From assembly GCA_018970725.1 (NCBI GenBank), contig JAGWVU010000016.1, positions 35,544-99,543 of the forward strand: a DNA stretch of 64,000 bases, given 5' to 3'. Below are positions 26,763 to 34,501 of the stretch, in pieces; the first letter of the stretch is position 1, and every line of letters begins with the position of its first letter. The DNA is from Verrucomicrobiota bacterium. GTDB lineage: Bacteria > Verrucomicrobiota > Verrucomicrobiia > Verrucomicrobiales > DEV007. Position numbers and translations under genes: made by a program. Under the pieces are notes generated by a model. That model saw only the letters and a program-made list of their open reading frames with translations. It did no database searches and had not been told where the DNA came from.

Positions 26763-28451
26763 ATGGCGGATTTCGAGGAGCAGATTCTTTCTTTGGGCCG
26801 GGCTGCCGGGTGCCGGCAGTTGGAGCGCTTGGGCGAGGTGGTGCGGCGGGCGACGGGAGAAGGCTGGTTGAAGGAGGTGTTGGAAGCCGGGTTGGTGGAG
26901 GAGGAGGCCTTCCTGCGTGGGATTTCGGGCGCGATGGGGATGCCATGGTGGGACGGGAATTTTGGGACCGACGAGGTGGAGAGCTTGCGCCAGCCGTTTC
27001 CGGCGGAGTTGGCGAGCCGGTTTGAGTTGTTGCCGGTGGGGGTGGATGGGGGGAGCTTGGAATTGGCGACCTGGGATCCGTTTGATGTGACGCGGACCTC
27101 GGTCATTTCGCGTCTGGTGGACCGGCCTGTGGCGTGGCGGATGAGCACGCGGACCCGGATTCAGGAGGGGCTACGGCAGATTTACGGGGTGGGAGCGGAG
27201 ACCTTGGACGAGATCATCCGCAAGCGGGATCCGCGGGTGGAGGAAGCGTTGTTGATCGAGGAGACGACTTCGCTGGACAGGGTGAGCGAGGAAGAGGCAT
27301 CGGTGCTGAAGTTCGTGAACCATATTTTGCGGGGGGCGCTGGAGCAGCGGGCCACGGACATTCATCTCGAGCCGATGGAGGATCGGTTCCGGATTCGGTT
27401 CCGGGTGGATGGGACGCTGACGGAGGTTTCGGCGCCCGCGAACATCAAGGCGATCCAGGCCTCGGTGGTTTCCCGGTTGAAGATCATGGCGCGGCTCGAT
27501 ATTGCGGAGAAGCGCCTCCCTCAGGACGGCCGGATGAACCTGAGGTTGGGCGGGAAGAAGATCGACGTGAGGGTGGCGACGATTCCTTCGGTGGAAGGGG
27601 AGACAGTGAGTCTGCGGTTGTTGGGGCAGGAGAGTTTTTCGTTGGCCAAGCTCGGGTTGCCTGCGTCTTTGCAGCGCAATGTGGACGAGCTGTTGGCGAT
27701 GCCGAACGGGATCATCCTGATCACGGGGCCGACCGGTTCGGGGAAATCGACTTCGCTCTACTGTTTTCTGTCGGCGATCAACACGGTGGACCGGCGGATC
27801 GTGACGATCGAGGACCCGGTGGAGAACAAACTTCCCGGGGTGGTGCAGATCGCTGTGAAGCCGGACATCGATCTGACGTTCGCCAAGGGATTGCGGAGTA
27901 TTTTGCGGGGTGATCCGGATGTGGTGATGGTCGGCGAGATGCGGGATGCGGAGACGGCGGAGATCGCGATTCGCGCGGCATTGACGGGCCATCTGGTGTT
28001 CAGCACGTTGCACACCAACGATGCGGTGAGCGGGATCACGAGGTTGTTGGACATGGGCATCGAGCCGTTTTTGGTTTCGTCCGCGGTGCGGGCTTTTCTG
28101 GCGCAGCGGTTGGTGCGGCGATTGTGTCCGGAATGCCGGAAGCCGCTGGACCTGGGGCCGGAAGAGCGGGAGCGCTTGGGATTTCCGCCGGGAGCGGGCG
28201 AGGTGATTTACCGCGCGGAAGGTTGTGCCCGGTGCCGGCATACCGGGTATCATGGCCGGGTCGCTTTGTTCGAGATCGTGCGGGTGACGGCGGCCTTGGA
28301 GGACTTGATCAACCACGGGGCCTCCAGGTCCCGGTTGTTGGCGCAGGCGGAGGCGGATGGTTTTGTGCGGATGCGTCAGGATGGCTGGGAAAAAGTGATG
28401 CAGGGGTTGACCACCATCGAGGAGGTCTTGAGCGTCACGCCTGAAAGCTGA
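26763..28451 (+). CDS. gspE: Type II secretion system ATPase GspE
   Basis: GspE is the cytoplasmic ATPase that powers pseudopilus assembly in type II secretion. The 562-residue product has an N-terminal GspE-N-like domain (to about 150). The ATPase core has Walker A GPTGSGKST (322-330), the Asp box and Walker B region (DPDVVMVGEMRD), and the His box TGHLVFSTLHTN. A zinc-binding insert follows, with CPEC (455-458) and CARC (488-491). ATG at 26763 follows an in-frame TTG. It starts a co-oriented series E-F-G-H-I-J-K-L-M-D. Confidence 0.96.
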   Translation: MADFEEQILSLGRAAGCRQLERLGEVVRRATGEGWLKEVLEAGLVEEEAFLRGISGAMGMPWWDGNFGTDEVESLRQPFPAELASRFELLPVGVDGGSLELATWDPFDVTRTSVISRLVDRPVAWRMSTRTRIQEGLRQIYGVGAETLDEIIRKRDPRVEEALLIEETTSLDRVSEEEASVLKFVNHILRGALEQRATDIHLEPMEDRFRIRFRVDGTLTEVSAPANIKAIQASVVSRLKIMARLDIAEKRLPQDGRMNLRLGGKKIDVRVATIPSVEGETVSLRLLGQESFSLAKLGLPASLQRNVDELLAMPNGIILITGPTGSGKSTSLYCFLSAINTVDRRIVTIEDPVENKLPGVVQIAVKPDIDLTFAKGLRSILRGDPDVVMVGEMRDAETAEIAIRAALTGHLVFSTLHTNDAVSGITRLLDMGIEPFLVSSAVRAFLAQRLVRRLCPECRKPLDLGPEERERLGFPPGAGEVIYRAEGCARCRHTGYHGRVALFEIVRVTAALEDLINHGASRSRLLAQAEADGFVRMRQDGWEKVMQGLTTIEEVLSVTPES

Positions 28452-28468
28452 GGCGGGAGGAACGGCGG

Positions 28469-29704
28469 ATGGCGACATTCCAATACACGGCTTATGCGGC
28501 GGACGGGCGTTTGGCGACCGGCGTGGTGGAAGCGACGGATCGTGGGGAGGCCGTGCGCCGGTTGGGGGATCGCCACTTGCAGCCGGTGCGTTTGGCGGCG
28601 GTGAAGACCGGGTTGAAAGCGGGAGGCGCGGGAGTGCGGCCGGGGAGTGCGGCGGGACAACCGTTGAAGTTGCAGGCGGCGCAGGTGAGCCTCTTCGTGG
28701 AAGAACTGGCCCATCTTCTGGCCGGTGGGATTCAGCTGGAACCGGCCTTGGGGATCATGGAGCGGCGCCGCGAACTCTCCGGTCTCAAGGATTTGGCAGG
28801 CCGGGTGCGGAGCCGCCTCCGCGACGGGGAAAGCTTCGCCGCGGCGGTGCAGGCGGTATCGCCATCCTTCGGGGAAATGTTCTGCAATCTGGCGGTGGCC
28901 GGGGAGATGAGCGGTTCGCTGGGCGCGGTCCTCAAGCGGCAGGCGGGGTATCTCAAATCGATCGAGGAATTGAAAGGGCGGGTGCTCTCGGCCCTGATTT
29001 ATCCGGCGTTCCTCCTCTTTGCCGCGGTGGCGGTATCGGTCCTTTTCATCGTCTTCCTGATCCCGAAGCTCATGGAGTTGCTGGACTCCACCGGGGGGAG
29101 TTTGCCTGTGGGAGCCCGCTTGATTTTGGACTTCAGCCGTTTCGTCCAAGCCACCTGGTGGGTTTGGACGGGGGTGGGGGCTTTGGTCACGGTGTCGGTC
29201 CGTTGGTGGGCGGCCCGGGAAGAAAACCGGCCGAAGTGGGATCGCTTCGTTTTGCGGATCCCGCTGTTCGGAGGTTTGGTCCGGGAGCGGTTTTATGTGC
29301 AATTTCTGGAAACGCTTTGCAATTTGGTCTGCAACGGGCTGCCCTTGAACCGGGCGATGGAGTTGACGCGGTCGGCCACTCCGGACCGCTACCTCCGGGG
29401 GCATCTGGACGCGGCGATTGCTCGTTTGGCGGATGGGGTTCCGCTGTCAGCCGCGCTCGAGCGGACGGGGGAATTCCCCTCGTTGTTGATCGACATGGTG
29501 GCCGTGGGGGAAGAGACCGGGGACCTGGGCGGGGCGTTGGCCCGGACGGCGGAGCGCTACGATGGCGAGTTGAAAAAGCGGGCGGAGCGGCTGAGTGCGT
29601 TGATCCAGCCCTTGGTGGTGGTGCTGATGGCCTCGCTGGTGGGAGCCATGGCTTATCTCATGATCACGGCGATTTTCCAAACCATTGCCGGACTAAACGG
29701 CTGA
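28469..29704 (+). CDS. gspF: Type II secretion inner-membrane protein GspF
   Basis: GspF is the polytopic inner-membrane platform protein that interacts with GspE. The 411-residue product starts with the typical FQYTAYAADGRLATGVVEA segment and has two GspF domains with three hydrophobic segments (about 168-195, 225-250 and 380-405). It carries the family motif GEETGDLGGALARTAERYD. It starts 17 nt after gspE. Confidence 0.95.
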   Translation: MATFQYTAYAADGRLATGVVEATDRGEAVRRLGDRHLQPVRLAAVKTGLKAGGAGVRPGSAAGQPLKLQAAQVSLFVEELAHLLAGGIQLEPALGIMERRRELSGLKDLAGRVRSRLRDGESFAAAVQAVSPSFGEMFCNLAVAGEMSGSLGAVLKRQAGYLKSIEELKGRVLSALIYPAFLLFAAVAVSVLFIVFLIPKLMELLDSTGGSLPVGARLILDFSRFVQATWWVWTGVGALVTVSVRWWAAREENRPKWDRFVLRIPLFGGLVRERFYVQFLETLCNLVCNGLPLNRAMELTRSATPDRYLRGHLDAAIARLADGVPLSAALERTGEFPSLLIDMVAVGEETGDLGGALARTAERYDGELKKRAERLSALIQPLVVVLMASLVGAMAYLMITAIFQTIAGLNG

Positions 29705-29728
29705 AACAGATTCATTTCGCAAGACATC

Positions 29729-30163
29729 ATGCAAACAAACCTCCTGTCGAAATCCGCGCGGTCCGGGTTTTCCCTGATCGAGATGGTCCTGGTCCTCGGG
29801 ATCATCGCTTTGTTGGTCGGCTCCGGGATCGTCTATCTGGTGGGTGTTCTCGGGGTGGGAAAAGAGACGAGGGTGAAAGCGGATATCAACACGATTTCAG
29901 CCGCTCTGCGGACCTATGAATCGCAGAATCTGGCGCTGCCGACGACCCAGCAGGGCTTGCGGGCTTTGGTGGAGATGCCGAAAACCAAGCCGGTGCCGAA
30001 AAGTTGGAGGCCCCTGTTGAAGAAGACGTTGCTCGATCCCTGGGGCAACGAATACCAGTATCTGAACCCGGGCAAAAAGGATGCGGGCGGGTTTGACCTG
30101 TCCTCGGCGGGTCCTGATGGAAAATCCGGGACGGAAGACGATATCGGGAATTGGAATCTCTGA
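29729..30163 (+). CDS. gspG: Type II secretion major pseudopilin GspG
   Basis: GspG is the major pseudopilin. The 144-residue prepilin has a short basic leader and the processing site GFSLIEM with Glu at +5, followed by a long hydrophobic helix. The C-terminal domain is typical of GspG, with TTQQGLRAL, DPWGNEYQYLNPG and the calcium-loop-like SAGPDGKSGTEDDIGNW end. Its leader must be cut by a prepilin peptidase; no such gene is in the window. gspH begins 2 nt after its stop. Confidence 0.97.
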   Translation: MQTNLLSKSARSGFSLIEMVLVLGIIALLVGSGIVYLVGVLGVGKETRVKADINTISAALRTYESQNLALPTTQQGLRALVEMPKTKPVPKSWRPLLKKTLLDPWGNEYQYLNPGKKDAGGFDLSSAGPDGKSGTEDDIGNWNL

Positions 30164-30165
30164 GG

Positions 30166-30648
30166 ATGGACTTTCGTGGCGTTCATCGAGGCGAGGGGGC
30201 CTTCACCCTTCTGGAAGTCAGCCTCTCGCTGCTCATCGCCGTGTTGATTCTGGGGGCGGGGGCCGTCAGTCTCAAGGGGATCGATCGGGAGACCCAAATC
30301 CGCCGGGTGGCGGGCGAACTGGCAGCCAGTGCGCGGGGGGCGATGCGCCAGTCCCTGTGGCGTCGGGAGCCGGTCTCGATCGAATTCTCCGGAGACGGCT
30401 TCAAGGCGGGCGGTCTGGCGGGGGGCGCACGGTGGAGGCGGTTGCCCGAGGGCGGGCGACTGGAGATCCGGAGGTGGGGCGAGGTCCGATGGCGTGAGCC
30501 CCGGGATGGTGAGAGCTGGTGGTTTCGGCCCGGGCAGCCCTGTGAGCCGCTCTCTGTAAGGCTGATTCTCGCGGAGGGGCGGCACGAGATGGTCTTTGAT
30601 CCGCTGACGGCGTCGGTTCTCGAGGAGGGGCTGACCGTGAACCAGTGA
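30166..30648 (+). CDS. gspH: Type II secretion minor pseudopilin GspH
   Basis: This 160-residue minor pseudopilin has the prepilin site GAFTLLEVSLSLLIAVLI followed by a short globular domain with an SIEFSGDGFKAGG strand. Family assignment rests on the prepilin motif and on its place directly after gspG. The ATG at 30166 is 2 nt after the gspG stop, preceded by GAGG. Its stop overlaps the probable start of gspI by 4 nt. Confidence 0.88.
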   Translation: MDFRGVHRGEGAFTLLEVSLSLLIAVLILGAGAVSLKGIDRETQIRRVAGELAASARGAMRQSLWRREPVSIEFSGDGFKAGGLAGGARWRRLPEGGRLEIRRWGEVRWREPRDGESWWFRPGQPCEPLSVRLILAEGRHEMVFDPLTASVLEEGLTVNQ

Positions 30649-31088
30649 CCGGGATGCAAGGGAGATTTCATTCGGCCCGGCCGGGCTTCGTTCTATTGGA
30701 AGTGATCCTGGCGGTCGCGCTGTTCACCAGCGTGGCCACGGCCATGACGGTGGCGTTGAACCAGCTGTCGGCGAGCACGACGTCGGTGCGCCGGGAATCG
30801 TTTCTGATGCGCCGCCTGCAAAGCGAGCTGACCGAGACCGCGCATTCGTCCCGGTTGAGCATCGGCCGGACGGAGTCGCCCCGTGACGAATGGGGGATCG
30901 TCGTCACGCGGGAGGTGAAGCCGCTCGATCTCAAGAACCGGGAAGGCCGGGGGCTGGACGGTCTTTATCAGGTGAAAGTGCGGGCGGCGATGGAGATGGC
31001 GGGAGGGGAGTTGAGCCGGGAGATGGAAACCTGGGTGATTCGCTTGGAGGAAATCGAGGCGCAACCGGTGGCGCCGGCGCGGCCATGA
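30645..31088 (+). CDS. gspI: Type II secretion minor pseudopilin GspI
   Basis: This 147-residue minor pseudopilin has the processing motif GFVLLEVILAVALFTSVATA and a short soluble domain. The GTG at 30645 overlaps the gspH stop (GTGA), suggesting translational coupling; ATG at 30654 is an alternative. Assignment to GspI is from size, prepilin motif and gene order. It overlaps gspJ by 4 nt. Confidence 0.85.
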   Translation: MTGMQGRFHSARPGFVLLEVILAVALFTSVATAMTVALNQLSASTTSVRRESFLMRRLQSELTETAHSSRLSIGRTESPRDEWGIVVTREVKPLDLKNREGRGLDGLYQVKVRAAMEMAGGELSREMETWVIRLEEIEAQPVAPARP

Positions 31089-31732
31089 AAACTGGGAAAG
31101 TTCTCCGCGCCGCCGGGTTCACGTTGCTTGAGGTGGTCTGCGCACTCGCGATCCTAATCGGTCTCTTCGGAGGAGTTTACGGGATTGCGAGCGGGGCGCT
31201 CCAGTTGAGCCGGGCATCCGGGGAAACCCTGTTGCGGGAACTGCAACTCAACCACCTCGATGCCATGCTGCGTTCCGCGCTCGAAGAGTTGCCGGGTTCA
31301 ACCCAATTCGAGCTGGAAAGCGGTGAAGCGGGGGAGCAATTGACCCTGATCACGGAAAAGGGGAGCGCGCCCCTCCGCTGGCAGAACGAGGCCGCTTTGG
31401 CCGAGCGGGTGGTGTTTCGTTTGGAGCCGGATCCGGACCGGGAAGGCCGGGAAAGGCTTGCGCTCGAGCATTGGACGACGTCGGGAGCCGGTCGGCTCGA
31501 AAGGATCGGGAATCTCCGGTTGCCGTGCGATTGGAAGTCCGCGCGATGGCGTTTGTTCGATCCCCGGGCGGACCGATGGGTGGAATCGTGGGCGATGCAG
31601 GACGGGCGTCCCCTGTTCGTTGAATTGACGCACGAGCTGGCCGGGCAACCGGGGGTGCGGCGCTCGGTTTTCTGGTTGCCCCCGTATGCGACGCCGGTCC
31701 CGGTTTCCGCGCCCAACCCGCCCGCCCGATGA
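31085..31732 (+). CDS. gspJ: Type II secretion minor pseudopilin GspJ
   Basis: This 215-residue minor pseudopilin has the prepilin motif GFTLLEVVCALAILIGLFGG and a beta-rich soluble domain, and is larger than GspH and GspI as expected for GspJ. The ATG at 31085 overlaps the gspI stop (ATGA). Codons upstream in the same frame give a Gly/Arg-rich sequence that is clearly not protein. Confidence 0.86.
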   Translation: MKTGKVLRAAGFTLLEVVCALAILIGLFGGVYGIASGALQLSRASGETLLRELQLNHLDAMLRSALEELPGSTQFELESGEAGEQLTLITEKGSAPLRWQNEAALAERVVFRLEPDPDREGRERLALEHWTTSGAGRLERIGNLRLPCDWKSARWRLFDPRADRWVESWAMQDGRPLFVELTHELAGQPGVRRSVFWLPPYATPVPVSAPNPPAR

Positions 31733-32655
31733 ATTCCCCGGCGCACTCTTCCCGGTCTGGTTCCGCGTTGGTGGTCACGTTTTGGCTGATTGCCATCATG
31801 GGCCTGGTGGTGATCGGCGCGCTGCAATTTGCGGTGATCGATACCCGGACGGTCACGGCGCAGCGGAGTCTGATGCAGGCCCGGCAGCTGGCGGAGCGGG
31901 CTCTGGCCGTGGGATCCCATCCGGAAGTGCGGCGGGGAGAGCCGTTGTTGGAATGGAACGGGGATGAGGAATCCTATGAGGCGCGCCTGACCATGGACGA
32001 GGGACGGATCAATCCGAACGCCTTGATCGCGGGGGGGCGGAGCCAGGTTTTGAACCGGTTGTTTCTGCTTTGGGGATTGAAGCCGGTCGAGGCGAACGGG
32101 TTGACCGGGGCCATGATGGACTGGATCGATCCGGATGATCTCGTTTCGCTCAACGGGGCGGAAGCCAAAGCTTACCTCGGATCGGGACGGCCCGGGCTGC
32201 CGCTCAACCGGCCCTTTCAATCGTTTGACGAGATGCGTCTGGTGGCCGGAATGGAGGGTTTGGAGGCGAAGCAACCGGGATGGAGAAACTTTTTCACGCT
32301 TTGGTCGGATGGGAAGATCGCTTTGAACGAGGCCCCGCCCGAGGTGATGGCTGCCGCCACCGGGGTCCGTCTGCAGACCGCGCTGCGGGTCTCGCGGAAT
32401 CTGGCGGGCCGGGACGGGAAGCGGTTCACCGGGGACGACCTGCGTTTCGGGAGTGTGCCGGAAGCCTTGCAACGACTCGGAGTTTATGGGCCGCCGCCTC
32501 CGCATTTGTCGGTTGACGGAAACACGCGGCGAATCGAGGCGGTCGGCCGGGCCGGAGAATTTCAATGCCAGCTGGTTGTGATCACGAGGGGGAAGGAAGC
32601 GGTGTGGCGAGGTGTGCTTGACGTTCCGCGGGAAAGAAACGAGGTGAAGAAGTGA
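31729..32655 (+). CDS. gspK: Type II secretion protein GspK
   Basis: GspK caps the pseudopilus tip with GspI and GspJ. The 308-residue product has a hydrophobic N-terminal helix (SALVVTFWLIAIMGLVVIGAL) without the Glu+5 of other pseudopilins, as is usual for GspK. It also shows the segment DEGRINPNAL, the MMDWIDPDD motif and a helix-hairpin-helix-like part (LNEAPPEVMAAATGV). It overlaps gspJ and gspL by 4 nt each. Confidence 0.92.
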   Translation: MNSPAHSSRSGSALVVTFWLIAIMGLVVIGALQFAVIDTRTVTAQRSLMQARQLAERALAVGSHPEVRRGEPLLEWNGDEESYEARLTMDEGRINPNALIAGGRSQVLNRLFLLWGLKPVEANGLTGAMMDWIDPDDLVSLNGAEAKAYLGSGRPGLPLNRPFQSFDEMRLVAGMEGLEAKQPGWRNFFTLWSDGKIALNEAPPEVMAAATGVRLQTALRVSRNLAGRDGKRFTGDDLRFGSVPEALQRLGVYGPPPPHLSVDGNTRRIEAVGRAGEFQCQLVVITRGKEAVWRGVLDVPRERNEVKK

Positions 32656-33890
32656 AGTCGAGCGTGAAGGCCGCCCCCGTGCAGATTCTCTTTCCCGGTG
32701 CGGAAGCATGGGAGTTGTGGATTTTTGACCCCGCGGAGGGAGGGGCTGGATCATGCCAAGCGGGATTGGAGACCCCGGCGTTCCGCAGTGGCGGGGAGCG
32801 TCGTGTGCTGGCACTCCCGGTGGCCTCGACCTATGCCATCCCGCTTTGGGTGATGGCCAGCCACCCGGACGAGCTACGGGGAGCGGCGGACTTGCATCTC
32901 GAAAAAGACGGGCTGAAAAGGGAGGAAGAGCCCGAGGGGTTCGATTTCGAGCAGATTCTCGCCAGAGAAGGCCGCAGCCTGATCCGGGTGGACGGTCTGG
33001 CTCCCTTGGTGCTCCCGTTTGACGGGGCCTCGGCGGCCCCGGATTCGGTTTGCCTCGCCCCGAACCTGCTGCGTCATGCCGACGACCACATCGTGATCTG
33101 GAGGGAGCTGGGGAGGCTCGTGACGGCGATGTCGCGGGGAGGGAAACTGGTGTATCACAATGTGCTCGCCTCCTCCTTGCTCGATGCGCGGGCGGTGGAG
33201 GAAGTGGTGCGCTGGGCGAAACAATTCCAGTTTCAAGGCATGGTCAATCCCTGCCAGGGCATCATCGTTTGGGGGGACGACGTGGAAACCGATCCTTCCC
33301 TGGTGGAACAGGGGACCGGGTTGCCGGTGATTCGCCAAGCCCGGCCGGCTCCTTTCTTCAACCCGGAGAAGGTCAGCGCCATCCGGCCCCGTTTTGTCGC
33401 GGAGATCCAAGCCCGGGCGGCCCGGAAGCGACGGATCAGCCGATGGCTTGGCGCGGCAGCGGTTTTGGCCGGTGGTGCCGTGGTGGCTTACGTCGTCGCT
33501 ATGGCGCTCGCCCTGCAAAATCAGAAGCAATGGCGGGACCGGATCGCGGTCCTGTCCCCGGCGGCGGCGGACATCGAGCAGGTGCAACAGCGGTGGGAGG
33601 AAGTCGCGGCTGCCGTGGATCCGGACCAGTCCCCGCTCGAAATCATGTTGCGCATCCGCCAAATTCCGGACTCCGGTGGCATCACGTTGGTCCGTTTCGA
33701 GCGGAACGCGGAACGGATTGCGATCAAGGGCCGGGCGGCATCCCCGCCGGAAGCACTCAAGTTCCTCGGGGCCATCTCCAAAAGCGAGGGCTTGTCCGGA
33801 CTCGATTGGACTTACACGCAACCCGTGATCGCCGAAGACGGAACCGCCACCTTCGAGATCGAGGGAATCACAAAATCGTTCGACCCATGA
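32652..33890 (+). CDS. gspL: GspL/PilN-like inner-membrane assembly protein
   Basis: GspL links the GspE ATPase to the inner membrane. The 412-residue product has a cytoplasmic, actin-like-type N-terminal half, a single TM segment (about 267-290, AAAVLAGGAVVAYVVAMALAL), then a periplasmic coiled segment and a small ferredoxin-like domain. Sequence conservation is weak, so the call rests on topology and on position between gspK and gspM. The start is GTG in a GTGA overlap with gspK. Confidence 0.75.
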   Translation: MKSSVKAAPVQILFPGAEAWELWIFDPAEGGAGSCQAGLETPAFRSGGERRVLALPVASTYAIPLWVMASHPDELRGAADLHLEKDGLKREEEPEGFDFEQILAREGRSLIRVDGLAPLVLPFDGASAAPDSVCLAPNLLRHADDHIVIWRELGRLVTAMSRGGKLVYHNVLASSLLDARAVEEVVRWAKQFQFQGMVNPCQGIIVWGDDVETDPSLVEQGTGLPVIRQARPAPFFNPEKVSAIRPRFVAEIQARAARKRRISRWLGAAAVLAGGAVVAYVVAMALALQNQKQWRDRIAVLSPAAADIEQVQQRWEEVAAAVDPDQSPLEIMLRIRQIPDSGGITLVRFERNAERIAIKGRAASPPEALKFLGAISKSEGLSGLDWTYTQPVIAEDGTATFEIEGITKSFDP

Positions 33891-34438
33891 AGCTATCCCG
33901 ACGGGAATCCATCCTTGTCGCGTTGTTCGCCGCGCTCTTTCTGGGCCTTGTCGGAGGCGGTCTGGTCCTCGCGGGCCTCCGTTCCCTTTCCGGCTTGATG
34001 CGCGAAAACGAGGCCCTTGCGGAGCGCGCCGAGGCGCTGCAACGAGCGGTCGACGACCGGGCGATCTGGGAGGCGCGGGATGCCTGGCTGAACGAGCATA
34101 CGGAAACGTTCCGCAGCCGGGAGGATGCCTCCGCCGCCTTGCTCGGCCATCTCGAGACCCTGGCCAATGAGGCGGGCATGCAACTCACCGGTCGGGAAAT
34201 CCTTGGAGCGGAGCCCGAAACCTCCGAGCCCGGGATGGAGGGGGAGACCGCGAGCTATTTCCGCAAAGCCACCATCCGCGTCCGGATAGAAGGGGAGCCG
34301 GAGAAGGTGCTCACGTGGTTGCACGGTTTGCAGGATCCCGACCGGCTGATCGGTGTGACCGGGGAAACGATCGATGCGGAGGACCGGCTGGTCGCGGAAA
34401 TCGAAGTCACCAAGAGTTACTTCGAAGGGGAGGAGTGA
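33887..34438 (+). CDS. gspM: GspM/PilO-like inner-membrane assembly protein
   Basis: GspM is the partner of GspL. The 183-residue product has a short cytoplasmic start, one TM helix (about 9-33), a coiled-coil stretch (LMRENEALAERAEALQRAVDD) and a ferredoxin-like domain, the usual GspM/PilO layout. The ATG overlaps the gspL stop (ATGA). Identification is by topology and order rather than by a motif. Confidence 0.75.
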   Translation: MKLSRRESILVALFAALFLGLVGGGLVLAGLRSLSGLMRENEALAERAEALQRAVDDRAIWEARDAWLNEHTETFRSREDASAALLGHLETLANEAGMQLTGREILGAEPETSEPGMEGETASYFRKATIRVRIEGEPEKVLTWLHGLQDPDRLIGVTGETIDAEDRLVAEIEVTKSYFEGEE

Positions 34439-34501
34439 GGGGGCGGAGCCGGGCGGCATTTCTCGCGAGGGAAGGAAAAGGCGACGCCGGATCCTGACAG
34501 T